Notes: a model not told the origin generated them from the sequence alone. A stretch of 64,000 bases of DNA from Coturnix japonica (GCF_001577835.2 NC_029527.1:3237086-3301085); one strand, 5' to 3'. Shown: positions 30,776 through 44,929, counted from the stretch's first letter. Program-made: numbers and translations.

Positions 30776-33516
30776 TTCGGTACTGCATAAAAGGAGGCAG
30801 TGAGTTGTGTGTTTCTAACAGTCTTTTCCTATGGTAGGCAGCCCTTCAGTGGTCTGAAATACTGAAGCCTAGAAAACAGATTTCCTGGTAACTGTTGCCA
30901 TGACTTGTGTTTCAAAACTAAAGAAGTTTTGATAGGCCTGCCCTGCCCTTTCACTTTAGTGTGCGCGCTCTTATTCTCAGTTCACCATTGGTACAGTTAA
31001 GCCTTGAGGGATCAGGATTCAATATTTGATTTGCAATTGTAAACTGTCCTGGAGTACATTTTAATGGGACTTTTTCAATGATATATGGTATCTCTCACTT
31101 AAATGAAGGTAACATCAACGTTGTAAACAAAGCAACACAAAGCTGCAGCTTGAGATTTATGGAAGGAAGAAAATATAAATGATGGCCAAAAAAAAAAGCA
31201 ACAGCCTCCTGAATCAGCAGCTCGGTCACACACCTGTCAGTTGTTTCAGCTTCTGTTTCAAGCATGGGAAGAAATTACGTGCCTGATCTTACATCCCATT
31301 GCAACTTCCTTGCCAGTGGTGTTTAAATATCAGCTACATAAATGTGTCTCCAGCTACATAAATACAGCAATATCCTTTCATCAGCACTAACTAGCTCTCA
31401 ATGAGCTGGTGATTGTAGCAAAAACAATTTCTGAGTTTCTGTTTATGCATTTTCATATCAGATATAGATACAAAATTAGACTGCAGAAGCAGCACATGAT
31501 AAAAAAAAAAAAAAATGTCATGAAAATCAGTAGCCAGTGACTGACCCAAGAAGAAAAGAAAGTCACGGTTAGGGAAAGATTTCAAGACTTCACTTGCAAT
31601 ATTATTATATTTTCATATATGCGGGTGTTCGCATAAGCAAGGACGTATATACATAACGTGCATGTAGAGCTCCTAACCAGCAACCATTAATTACTAGTAA
31701 TTAGTAACCTGTGGGTGGAAGAATTCCAGGTGGAAAAAAATTGCTGCTTCTTACATTTTTGCTTGTACACGCTGTGAGTTGTCTCAAAATCTATGCCACT
31801 TATTTTTTATATTTTTATTTCTGCTCAGTCTTTCGTTACCTGACCCTCTATTTCACCAGTCCTCTTCTGTCGCACACTTTCAAAGGCATATAAATTCAGA
31901 TGTATTTCTGCTCAGCATGGGAGCTCTTGTTTGCAATATATTTGCTCAGGTCTCAGCATAGAGCTGGAAACTGGAATCAGCAACAGCAGCTCAGGATATG
32001 GATGGAGACAGTGTAATTTCACTGGGCATTCTCATTCATCAGACCTGACAAATTTGGTCAAACAGGCAAATAGTCTTTCTCAAAGACTATAGAGTAGATC
32101 CCTGTTGATGGAACCCTAGTATCTGGACCTTTTTTTTTATAAAAGCTGCACACTTGTGAAGATACCAATACATACAGTATGTAATCTTTGAAAAGGACCT
32201 GAATCATAATTGTTTGTATGCAAGGCACCTAAAGTACCTAAATGAAATAGAGAGCCCTGCTACACTTGGCCTTGCAGAGACCAGCACTGTTTCAAGTTCC
32301 TTGCACACCAAGACAAGGAAAGTAAAGGAAGGAAGCAGTAAGGAAATTTTATGCTGTCCTATTCCAGATCTGCAGACGAGAAACAACATTCAGATCTGTA
32401 CCCAGTCCAATTGCTTAGGCTGTCTCTTACAGATATCTACATTCACACTTTGCAGCAGCCAATTGCATTATGAGACTTTGTAACAGCAAGAAGTTAAACA
32501 AAGACAGAAAACAGTATATACTTTGATAGGCTCCCAAAATATGAATAGTTGCTTCATTTCACGCTCTCTTTCCATGACACAGGTTTTTGTTGTGTCAAAT
32601 CCTATGCTAGGTTAATGCAAGAACGTAGTCTGCCCTGAAATTCATATGGGTAATACAGCAGGAACTCTCTGGGCCCTATCATTAGAACCTCACTTGAAAC
32701 AGTAACTGTAGATCTTCAGGGTTGAATTGATGGGTACTTCTTTTAAATATGAGGCTGATTTACTTCAATAGATTTTTGCAAATGGCTAAAATCAGTTTTC
32801 AACTCTGGAAAGGGACAAGTTTCTAACAATGATATTGCTAACTGAATATCACTTTCAGCTCTGTTTTAGAAAAGGGCATTCATGGTAAGCAGAAAAGCCT
32901 TAGCTGCAAATATAGCCCTTTTAGATGGCTTAAGGACCTTCTTTTTAATTACTGAGCTTCCTTATTGTGCTGGAAACATCCAGCATTTTCATAACAGCAT
33001 TGGCCAAGAGGAATATCCATTGCTCATATTATATGCTCTTACCCAACAAGGTTTTTTTAGTTCAGTAGAAACAGCAAGGGAAAACTGTACTCTCTAGAGG
33101 CAGGGGAGGGAAGGAGAAATACGCGGTACCATTGGTTCTCACACTGGGAAGAGCTGGCAGTGCAGGAGAAGATCTTGTCCTGCTTGCTGCAATGATGATT
33201 AAAGCATTCTGTTGTGTCAGCATATCCTCAGTTTGTTAGTGCTAACTCTCAGCTGGCCATATCCTGCCAGATTTGCAAGCAAAGCCTGCCAAGCCATCTC
33301 AACAAAAATGTAGCTTTAAATATTATAAATGATGCTGCATTTTACTGTGGAAATGTTTCCTGAAAAGGCTGTTCCAAAACATCCTTTATTGTTGGGGGAG
33401 GGGAGCAGAAGGGGCCTGGGAGAGGGAGGAGGGAGGAAAAAGAGCTACTTTTAATAGATTTTTTTTTTCTTTTGAGGCCAGAGATTCATTTCACATCATT
33501 CTGCAAGACCAAATGG

Positions 33517-33517
33517 A

Positions 33518-33549
<32 letters not shown>
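33517..33549. repeat. (AT)n microsatellite followed by poly(T)
   Basis: A 33-base alternating AT tract with one C interruption, followed by T runs up to about 33580. Likely length-polymorphic. Confidence 0.92.
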
Positions 33550-33850
33550 CTTTTTTTTAATTTCTTTTTTTTTTTTTTCTCAGTGACTATAAAACATTAG
33601 AGTAATAATTTTGTATGTAAGTTTTGGCAACTAAGCTTGGGGTGGGAGGAAGGACATAGGGCATCTTATTTTATAAGGGATTGCAGTGAGGGATTTTGCA
33701 ACTGATCAGTTAGTAAAAACGTTTTGGTGGACATCTGCTTACTGGCAAGGGAAATCTTTCTTCTTCCCATTATACTAAATAAAAAATTACTGCAGAGTGA
33801 AGGGGGTTGCTCTCATAGCAAGGGCAAGGTTTGGAATCTAGACCAAAATT

Positions 33851-33874
33851 AAAAAAAAAAAAAAAAAAAAAAAA
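33851..33874. repeat. Poly(A) tract of 24 bases
   Basis: Uninterrupted run of A with no recognisable retrotransposon body on its left, so it is treated as simple sequence rather than the tail of a processed pseudogene. Confidence 0.9.
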
Positions 33875-35982
33875 GATTTTGGCCTGCATTTGATAACAAA
33901 ATAGTGGTGTGGAGTGCTCAATGAATCTCAGCAAATTGGCTGTTCTTATGAGAATTTGGTTCCTATGTTTCCTTTTTTTTTGTTAGGTGTATGAGCTGGA
34001 GCTAAATCCGTGGGAGCTGATCTGCACTTAACGTTCCAAACATTTGTGCTGACAGTCACAGAAATTGAAAACTATAGAAATTCAAAATTCCAAATTTTGA
34101 CCCATCTGCACAGCAAGGCTCTATTACAGACAAAATTGTCTCACAAAATTCCTCACTGTTCATCCTTGAAATAGAATAAAAGTACAAAGAATTGTCTAGT
34201 TAGGTGAGTCTGAATGCAAGTTATTCTTACTACTTCTTAGCTGAGCTTTAATCAAAAGATGCAATAAGTACTTAGCTGAACAATTCTCCATGTCTTTCAT
34301 ATTTCCTCTTTCTTTAGACTTCACACTTTTACTGCATTTTCACCAGATTAATTCCAGACTGACAGTCAATCAAACCTGCAGTAGCTGTGCTCAGGCAAGA
34401 TGTCACAGTATACAAACTTTTCTGCGTACATCTCTTTAATTCCAGACTCAGACTCTTTGCATATCCACACTCAGGTACAAATTTAAAGTATTTGTAGTAT
34501 ATGATTTTTTGTAATAGAATGATAACAAGAATAATAAAGCCAGCCTTCAAGGAGAACTGGATTTTCAAGGTGCTTTTCCCAGGATCAATTTATGGAATAA
34601 GATTTCCTGAGGGTTACTTTTAAGCCTACACTTGCAGCCCAGTGGTAAAAGATACTGCAAGTGACTATTAGTAATGGTTTAAAAATTACTAAATTTAAAT
34701 ACAGTAAATGGTTATTAAATAAATCTCTTCTTGATTGTGCAGCTGCTACTGAGAAAAATGCAAATTTAAGAGGATGATGGAGAATTTAGTCAGAGGGAGT
34801 TCTCTACTTTCATTGTAGCATGAACTCTATGAAGAGTGATAACTGCAATTATAATTGCGAAGGTCCAGAGTCTGCTTGCAATTATAATTCAGAGCTGGTA
34901 TAATGTTGTTAAAGGCAGTGGTATTATAACAGAATGAAATAGCATTGGGTGAAATCACACTCAAATATGGATTTCGAAAACAATACAGAGGTGCAAAGGT
35001 GATATGTAGCAGTTATTTAGATTGTCTAGGTTGGCACCCAGCAATAAAAATCCTGTATTCATGGAGTGAATGCATTCTGATGTGAGCTATTTTTTGATCC
35101 CCATAAACACAACCTTTACTTTTCTCTGCGTGGAAGATTGTGAGGCACTTACTTGCAAGGTGTCATGGAAGTTTAGTGTATTTCTAGCTTCTACTACCAC
35201 AATAAATTGTAATTACCAGAGATTATACAACTTAATACATATATAGCGGGGGAGGAGAAAATAGGCTGTAAAGTATCCACTTACAACGTTTATTGGTGAT
35301 CTTACACAAATGTTCTCTCTTCGTTTCGGTTTGTGCATAGTAAAACAGTATACGTTAACTAATAGGAAGCCAGAAATGTAAGTAAGCAAGTTACATAGAG
35401 TTTGGTCCAAAACCTCCTGAATCCAGAGAAACATATCCAAAACTGTGATCAAGCCTAGAACATGATAGTAGTTCTTGTTTAGAGAAAAATCATACATGAT
35501 ATGAAAAATCATGTTATTTATTACATAAGTGCTTATGTTTTGGATACTGGCAGCTCTCAATCTGCCAAGAATTGAAGCTTAGTGGAATGAACATGGGTTA
35601 TTCTGTGTCAGTTGATCTGAATGCTCTAAGAGTAAGAATCCTCTAATTTCCACTTGTAGGAATATGAGAATTCAGTACTAGGCGTTACTCAGACAAGAGA
35701 GAGGTGATCTTGTACAACAGAGCGTGTCTGTTGGTTTTTCATAGATTGTACCTTTTCATATAGAAGTAAATGCAAGACGCTGACTTGATGCAGACTAGAG
35801 GACAGCTTGTGGCTGCTGCTGCACCCCAGATTCTTCCCATTGTCCCCAGTTCCTGTTCCTTGCATCCGGCCTGTGCCCTTGCTGGGTGTGAGTGTCTGTC
35901 TTGCTCAGAGTTATGATAGTTTGGTTAGCAGCCAAGGGTCTGAGGATACAAATTATAATAGCATTTCCTTCCCCACAAACCA

Positions 35983-36663
35983 TTGTGCCAGGGGATGAGA
36001 GCTATGCAGACCCAGCTGTTCCTGCCTTCTGCAGCTATCCTGAGGTCAATGGCAGCCTTAAGGCATCTCAGGAAGGAGCATCTTGCCAATTCCATAAGGC
36101 AGCAAACCTTGTCTCCAACAGCTCTGACTGAACGAAAACTGAGTGAGAACTTACAGGCAGTTTTACTGCTGAGCATGAATGTACGATCAAGATTTTTTAA
36201 AATGTTCATAGTGGGGCAGAGAACAAAGGTGGATTTCTGCAAAAGCAAATACAAATGTAATCCACGAAATGAGATTCCAGTCTGTACTGGGACAACTATG
36301 AAACTGTTTAAAACTTACATGACTGTATCAAGAAATATTTCCTTGTGTGAAAGCTTGTTTGGCATGCATGAAAACTCTGGTTCAGGTTTATTTTCCTTGA
36401 GCTGCAATATTGGAATCTACTTTTCCTCAGCTGTGGCAGGTATCTTAGCCATTGCAGCATTTCTCTTCCAGTTGTTTTCTGACAGACCCCTACTTCTTTG
36501 CAGAAATCCATCACTGAAAGTTACTGTACTCATCTGGAGGGCAGTGCAGGGTCTTGAAACTTTTGTTCCTCACACTACTGGTGGGCATTTTAGCTCACCA
36601 ATCAATCCTTGTCAGCTGTTTGATCTTTCTCCCTCTTTACTCTGTATTTTGTCAGATGAATAA
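35983..36663 (+). other. 226-codon open frame of unknown status (longest in the window)
   Basis: Reading opens at a TTG; the first ATG is at 35995 (M-R-A-M-Q-T-Q), giving about 222 codons to the stop at 36661-36663. The peptide resembles no family I know. It is basic in the first half, has one hydrophobic stretch (IGIYFSSAVAGILAIAAFLF) that could span a membrane, and is serine/leucine-rich at the end. No splice context, promoter or poly(A) signal is convincing. The length is more than I expect by chance in AT-rich DNA, but competing frames are also open at the 5' end where G+C is higher, so a chance origin remains the leading view. Confidence 0.2.
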
Positions 36664-39600
36664 TACAAGGTCTGGTATTCAGAAGCGCTGAGCAACTTGA
36701 CTCTAAATACTTGCATGTAGATTTAAGAACCTAACTTCAGGCAGTGGTTTTGAAATACTTGTGCAATTCATATTGTGAGATAGTGTAGGGACCACACCGT
36801 GTCCAGGAGACACAACAAACATTCTCCTTTACATTATAAACAAGCCTTAAATAAGTACTAGATGGAGCTATTACCCAATCTGTTTTGTTGTTATCATTAT
36901 AAAAAAAAATACAACAAAGAAAACATTCCAAAGTACCCTACAGATTTTTGGAAAAATATCTTGTGAACAATTTTTTTTTCTTTTCAGTAAAACGACAATA
37001 ACAGAATGAATGAGTCCCATGTTACAGATCAGACAATGTTTCTTAATATGGTTTTAAAGCTTGTTGTTACACAAATGCAGTTCCCATTGCCAAGAGTAAG
37101 CTAATATATTCTTGGCATGATTGGTAAGTCTTAAATCACAGACAGTGGCTACATTCTGCTTGCTGTCCAGAACACAAAATTTCACTTTGATAGCTGCATG
37201 ATAAGAAACTTCTTACTTGAAATAAACCTTACTCCACAGTGCTCGCACATTAGGAGTAGACCTCCTCAAGCACAATAGGTATTTTGCAAGTTTTAGTGCT
37301 GCAGGTCACAAGAATGTTGATGTATATCTTCTGATTTTCTTAGAAATTACCCCACCTACATTTTAATGCTGCTGCTATAATTTGGAATGGATAATTGCAC
37401 AATAGATTAAGAATCCAGCTTCTTTTATTGGGCATTTTTGTATGTCTTTCAAATGTGGTTTTAAAGAAAATTCTTGAAGTCCAATTTGCACCTTTACCAA
37501 AGAAAACATGTTGCTGAACCCAGACTATTCTCAGCTCTCTGGTTCTACAACTGTATGCTTGACCCATCCAATACAGAACATTTTTATAGAAGTGGGTTTT
37601 TTGCAGACAGCCAAAAATGCCTTGCAACAATCAATCAGATTTGTTTCACTGAGTGGAGGAAGCTGGTGCTTTGAGGTTGTAGGTAAGAGATTAGCCTGAG
37701 ATCATCTAGAGAACCAGCTGCATGCTAAGCTTCATTATCAGTTCCCCCTATTAAAAGCATCTTCAGCAGTATTCCTCAGAAGTTTTCTTTTTCAGAGGAA
37801 AAATCCACTGGCTATCCTCTAAATCATGATTAGATTTTAATTTATGAAGAAGAAAACTAAGTAGGACTATGACTTTAAAATTTCACTTCCCTATTTGTGT
37901 GTCTGCCTGAAAGTGAACCACTCTTTTTTCTGTTTTTTTCCTAGTGGTTTTGTATGCTGCTTTCTCATGCCTAGTTGAAAAGCAGGAGTGGCTGGATGAC
38001 ATGTGAAGAAGCAGTACTGTAGTTTACAACAGGTCAGTGTAGCTGTTTAATTAGCATGAAACCAAAATGAAACTGTTTAATGATATGTTCTCTAACCAGT
38101 GTAATGCATCCAGGCAGTGGGTCTAGAGCATACTGTCTTTGGTAGGACAGAATTACCAAGAGAAGAGGGGTGAAAAAAGAAAAAGACAAAGAACAAATTA
38201 ATTGTTCATTTTCTTCTTTGCCAATGTCTTCACAGCAAAAGGTTTGTTTCTAACAGAGGCTTAGATTAATTAAAACTAGCAACAAGCTGGAGTGTGGAGA
38301 GTAAGAAAAGAATAGGTTAAATTTATGTTTGGCTGGGCTAGATATATTCAAATTAGCAAGCTGTAAGGAAATCTACTCTGGAGTATTTAAGGAAATAGCT
38401 AAAACAATCTGAACCATTAAACGTTTATCATTAAGAACTCGTGAATCATGGAAAACAAGTGAGGTCTCAAAGGGCTTAAGAAGGACAATTTTATTCTTCC
38501 ATTTTTTTCCCCTCCTCTTAAAGAAAAAAGAAGACAATCATTATAGATTTGCCTAGCTTCAAATACCCAGCTGGTGTCTGATTTGTTTGAACTTTTACTA
38601 TTCAATCTGTCTTAGAGCATCTGGTCAATAGCAAGATAATAAGCATTCCACATTTTTGTGCAGAGTAAAATCATGCCACATTAATTTAATTTCATCTTTT
38701 GAGAGAATAACTTCCTTGTTATCTTCTGAATAACAAGGAAGCAGTAGATGTGCTATAGCGTGACTTTGCACAACTGAATGTAGACAAGCTAGTGAAGCTC
38801 TGCAATGTGAACCTATTATGAGTGCAAAAATGGAAGAAAACGTATTTCTCAATAGTTTGCTGTGAAAAAGATAAATCACACCATCTGGATCATGTGGGAG
38901 TTTTTCTGAGCAGCATCTGCTTAAAAGTTTTCCTTAATTATTGGAATAACAGAATATACAGTGCACGTAGAACATTTTAAAACCATGTCACAGTGAAAAG
39001 GGGACTTATGTGTTCCAGAGCATAAGATTTTAACTTAGCCTGATCTTGAGCTATTAGAAGTTCCTTAAATCAGTACAGCGATATTCAGGAAACAAGTTTT
39101 ACCTGTACAAGAGAAAATGTAATGTGCCATTTAAAACCGTGGAATAGTTGGCAATGTAACAGTGCAAGGCGGCATGAATATCTGTGTAAAGCAAATTGCA
39201 ATCCCAATACACAACAGTATTATGTTGCTGTTGCTAAAAAAAAAAGCAGGCAGAGCTTGGTAGCCAAAACATCTGTTTGGCTGACAACTGATTATTACCA
39301 CCATTACCCGTGGCTGTCTAGCCTTTGTCTTGAGTTTGATGGTGCAGTCCTCTGGTGACTGCAAAGGACATAGGAAAGGGTGAGTGGGAAATAAAAGGAG
39401 TGACAAAAACCAAACAGCCTTATTTCATTTCTCATGTAGGATATGGAATTCTTTTTAAAGGAAGAGGTGAGGAAAGTCATTCTCCCAAGTCAGTGGCAAA
39501 CAAAGCTCTAATACAATCACTGTAGTCATTTCTCGATGGCATTTCAAACATATTTATGTCAACACTGGCTGACAATGCATGCTTCAAATCCAGAGTGTAC

Positions 39601-42600
39601 TTTAGAGACAGCAACGCTCTTTCGAAAGACGTTTTGAAACCAGATGATTGTATTAATCTGTCTCTCCCTTTCTAATGGATGCTTAAACTAACCAATCTCT
39701 CACGCGTAGTCTAGTGTTCCCACGAATTGCTGGAGAGAAAGGACTTGATGTTCCCCAGTTCAAGAAAAAGCCTCAGGAAATTGCAAAAAGTCCTAAAAAG
39801 CCACAGTTTGTTTTCATAACATTCTTTTCCTTTTAGAGAAGTAATAGATAGTTTTTAACATTCTCTCTGATATTTCAGGAGTTAATGGACAGTAACAATC
39901 TAAAAACTGCAGGAATAAAATTGTAAGGCACAAGGCACTGGAAAAGTGGATTGAGTAATTATCAGGATTTCATTTATGTAGGAAAAAACTGATGTATAAA
40001 TTAATGTTGTAAATTAGACCAAAGGGTCTCAGATACTTTTTTATTTTGCCAGCATCTGTTTCTGTCTAAAAGACAGACATCCATGTCCATTCTACAAAGA
40101 TGGGAGTTCAGCATAGCACAGATCTCCTGCAAAGATCAATGTCTCAGTATGGAGTATGGCTCACATCTAGGAGATGCTGTCCCTTCTACAGGCTAAGGGT
40201 GTAACTTTTAGATGGATAAATAAAAGCAAGATGAGTCATAGCCAAAAATAGTATTGTGATAATCTATGTCTTCTTTTCAGTCAAATAAAGGAGGTTCCTT
40301 TCTCTCACATAATATATGAAATTATAAAGGAGTCCACTACAATAAATAATATCAAATACCTAGCAATGCTAGGTTCCTATTAGTTCACTCTTTTCTTTTT
40401 TTTCTTCCTCCTCTGATCTTTTTTCATTTGCACTTTAATGTGTGTGATACTTCTCAAATAATTGGGACAAAATTATTTTGTGTCAAGCAAAAAAAAAAAA
40501 AACAACAAAAAACAAACAAACAACAAAACTTGAGGCACAAAAAAACTATGAGTCTGCTTAAAAATCTTATGATTTTACTCTAATTCCCTCCACTTGCTGT
40601 GATTGTGTATTCTTCATGTACTGGGATGTGGTTACCAAGGCTGTTTCCAAGTCTTCGCAGTGCTCAAGTGCTGCAGTTATTTCACTTCACTGAAGACAGC
40701 CATCACTGGATTTTCCTAGGAGCCTTGACACAGCCTTGCTGAAAGAGTTGTGAGATTTGCTCTGTATGCTCAGTCCAGTGCTGAGTTTCCTATGAGATGG
40801 ATCTATGTCATTCATTTCTACTCTATTCACATGAAGATGTTAGAGGGAGGGTATTCAGTGTCTTTCAGAAGACCATCCTAAGTGTGAATGTAGAGCTCTC
40901 TGTGTTAATCCATCCATCTGGAAATGATCATAAGAACGTTTGAAAACATTTCAGTTTGTAGTACAGGTGCTATAATATTTCTCTTAAGATTCAAGAAAAA
41001 GAGTTCAAATTCACCTTTCCAGAAAACCTATTTCAGAATGCACTGTGCATGTTGCTGGAGTCCCTAACAAAATACTGGGTGCTTAGAACTAGCTGTTCCA
41101 GCTGACAGTTGTTCTCTTAGTCTTAAGCTGTTGCATTTATTATTAGAGTAGAAGCAATACATTAAATACTTTCTTAATGTTTGCTCCTATTAGGCAATTG
41201 TATTTGCCATGGGGATAATATGCAACCAGGGCTGGAAGAAGCAGCAATGTTTGCAAGCTATGCAAGAGTGAGGTGAAGATTTTGAGTAGGCACATCCAAG
41301 AACAATAGGAGAAGGGTCTGCAAGGCAGGCTTTCCATTTGAGTGTGATCCAAGTATTTAAATGTGAGGAATTGCTCCTGAAGCACAAAGTACAAAATGCT
41401 TTAAACAGACTGAATTGAGCAACAGATTATCCTGTGATTGGCTCCCACTCCTAGCAGAATTAGTGCTACTATGCTTATCCCTATAAACAAGATGGTTATT
41501 TATAAATTACTTTCAAAGAGGGAATGCTCATTCTCTATGTACGTCCACACTGTTCTCATTAACAAGGGTTTATCCACCGATAGAAACAGCTTACTAAGTA
41601 AATGTCCTTACCAATGTCCTGTGATAACAGGAGTTGTAAGTAAATTGTGTTTCATCACAGTATTTCCTTCATTTAGCTGAAATGTGTTGTTGTTTCTTTC
41701 ATTTCACTGGCAATAACATTTTTCAGGTGCTTTCACTTTGTGGTGCTGCCAGCAAAGCCTGCAAAACCCTACCTTAGAGACACTAAATAGACTATCTGTG
41801 TTTAACTGTGTGCACGAATGTGCAGCTCAAAGATTTGCTTATTAAAAGGAAAAGATTTTGCAGGAGCACAGACAACACCTGCTACCATACAGCAGCATCT
41901 GCTGCACAGAGTTTTATACATATGACCTCAGATAAATGTGATCCATAAAGAGGGAAACTATACAGAAATGCTCCTTTACAGCAGTCACTCTTTCATATAC
42001 TTCTGCTGTCTATCTCTACGTATTTTTCTTCACACTGTCAGGAATAGTTAAAACTCTCAGTTCCTACCTTAGAACAGGAGAATGGATTAGAAGTTCTTTT
42101 GATCCCTTCAAGCACTACTGTTCTGTTTGTGTTTCAAGTCTTTCAGGTCCTTCTCCAGACCTTAAATTTGCTTTCCTTAAATTTCAACAGCTGACATTGA
42201 GACCCCACATGTTCTTTATTGCCTCTTTGAATGCCAGTTCTTTGGAGCTTGCAAAAACTCGATAATTGATTTTGTCTGAAGTAAACCAGGTGAAATACAG
42301 TCTTCACTCAAATCCCTTATTTTTCTGAGCTTCCTCTGTCATTTTGTGCTTTAATGTAACAGAAAACAAGACAAAAGCACTGGACTAGTTTAGCAGAGGC
42401 TGAAGATTTAAACATACAAATCACCATAGATTTTATTCAATTTAGATTATATAATTCAGCAATTAAGAGAAAAAAGAGAATTCTTTTAAAAAAACAACAA
42501 AAACATTCTTCTGGTTAGATGCTGTCAGAAATCTATTCGTTAAGTAATTCAAGTAAATCAGTGTTTATCTATTTTCCAGCTTAGTTGTTTCTCCTGCTAT

Positions 42601-44013
42601 GAGCAGGCTGAAATAAGTGTGCAGTAACCTATAGCTGAAGTGAGTCCACGGTCTTAACAGTCAGCTTTTGCAGTTGCTCCCAGAAAACATAATGATGTTT
42701 CATTATTGCTCCCTCATTGCCGTGGGGCCTGTTATGGAATTTACTAAGACTACACCATTCGCCAAGGTATAATAGAAAGAAGCAGGTGGAAAAATAAAAT
42801 ACGATTTTAATTTCCTGCCATGTACTAACCTTTTACTATACCCAAAGCAAAGAATGATTTAAAACAAGATCTTTCTTTTTGTGTGTCACTTGATTGATGA
42901 ACTGTTTCAGTAATTCTCACTAAATGTATTTAAAACATATTTTTCCCTGCCACAACATGCTCTTGGATTTCTTCTCTGGGAACTTGTGTTTACAGAGCTT
43001 TGCAAAGCATAAGTACTGTAGCTGAGTTAGCAAAATTCCTTGGCTTGCTTGTGTAGGATTGGGCATATAGACAAAATACCGGAGTGACAAACTGTAAGCA
43101 GAATACCGCTGCTTCAGTTCTGCCAGATTGATAGCAGGGGTTCACTGCCAGATGATAAAGAAATGACGAAATTATCAGCAGGAGAACTTGGTGACTTACA
43201 GACTGTACTGGTGTCTGATTATTTCACCCATCGGGGAATACAGAATTGGGTAAATGTCTAACTACAGCAGAATCAAACCAAACCACTTGGCACTGACCTA
43301 GAGAATCAAGACATATAGAAGAAGTCGGTGACTGATTAACTGAAGAGCAAATGTCATGCTGAAGTAGACAGCATAGAGTGAATAGAATGACCTCTTCCTA
43401 TGTGTGTTCTTTTTTTGACTGCACCATACTGCTCTGTATTAAACTAAGGTCAGCCATGGTCCCATTCTAGTTCTGAAATAAGCAGTGCAGAAATGAGCAC
43501 TGCCCCTCCATCCCCAGAAACTAATTGATGGTCCAACAGGCAAACCCTCATCCACTGTGTGCACAGTCCTGTCACTCACATGGCAATATACCTTCTTTCA
43601 TAAGCAGTTCTGCAGGAAACAAGGTGAACACTCAGAACAAAATACTACTTGGACCTTGTATCCACATATGAGCATTTCATCCCTGGATAACTGACTGCCA
43701 TTATCTCAAAGTAAATAGTCTCCCTATAAAATCTAGTTTGGGCACTTCCCAGTCATTTATTCCAGAATACAAATGAGTGAGTTTTTCTTCTTTTTCTGAC
43801 CCTGTTTTACAATGGAATATCAGCCCATCCAGATCTACTCTAAAGAATCTCCATCCTACTGCTTTTTTCACTTTGTTCAGAAGTGCGAAGTGCCTACAGC
43901 TTTCCACAGGCACTACATTCTATCTCTTACTAGCTGGAGTGAGAGCACACATTGCTTCCTTAAGCAAAACTCAGGGGGGGAATTGCTCTGTCTCAAACTA
44001 TGAGTGTTCTTAG

Positions 44014-44038
44014 AATAAAATAAATAAATAAATAATAA
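44014..44038. repeat. (AAAT)n simple repeat
   Basis: Several AAAT/TAAA units in a row, A-rich simple sequence. Confidence 0.85.
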
Positions 44039-44883
44039 AGTTAGTGAAACAGAAGCACTTCTATCAAAAACAAACACTACTTTCATTCCTTGATAGAAAA
44101 ATTTCTTCTTGCTGAAGGATGAAGTGCTTCGTGGCAAATGTGCTCATTCCTCTTTTATTTTTAATCCAAATTCCTGGTTGTAATTGGCCTCTGGTCACTT
44201 GATATTAGATCTGCCTGAACATCCTCAGGTGTTAGCAGAATTCATTGTAAGTCATTTTCTCAGAAAGTGGGGCTATGTTGAGTGCTGTCTCTAAGCCAGT
44301 CACAATAGAGAAAAAACTCACAAATGCAGCAACACAAGAGAATTCCCTTGATGCTCTCTGTGCACAGGGAGGTAGTTTTCACACCTCCTTTCCCCACGCA
44401 TTAGTCAGCTACGATTAATGGGGCAGAGGCCTTGAGAGAAAAGGCTGTTCTGACATCAGAGGAAGGGGCAACAGAGCCAGAGCTCACACACAGGAGAGGC
44501 CTCCAGTGAGAGACAACTGGAAATCAGTTGTACACGAGTGGTTTAAGATGGATCTGTAAGCAGAATTACAGTGTGGATAATTATCTCCATCCTTTTGAAA
44601 TCTCAACAGCATCTGGATGAGCTGACTTTAACAACTCTGAATAAATGTTTGGGCTCAAACTTCAAACCATTTCTCTGCAGCTACCTATCATGACTTTTGA
44701 CTGATCATTCTCTTACTCAGTTGTTTCAGCAAGCAGCTGGATACACCCAAAATCTTAAACTGTCTAATCTACTCTGTTCTGTGGGCTTCTATTCCTGCTT
44801 CTTCATCTTGGTAGCAGGTGGCACAAATTTTTGATGGCTGATCAATTCTCATTGAGTCCCATTGAATTTATGTGAACAGTATT

Positions 44884-44929
44884 ATGAGAACAGTATTATT
44901 TATTTCATGAGAACAGTATTATTTATTTC
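44884..44929. repeat. Two perfect tandem copies of a 23-base unit
   Basis: The unit begins ATGAGAACAGTATT and is repeated exactly at 44884-44906 and 44907-44929, with a partial third unit (GTGAACAGTATT) just upstream. Perfect identity points to a recent duplication, perhaps variable among birds. Confidence 0.92.

Noticed and set aside
33851-33874. A24 tract as the tail of a processed pseudogene or SINE
   Set aside because: No gene-like or SINE-like body lies to its left and no target-site duplication was seen.
35213-35560. 115-codon hydrophobic minus-strand frame
   Set aside because: Starts at TTG and its hydrophobic look follows from T-rich composition; no further support.
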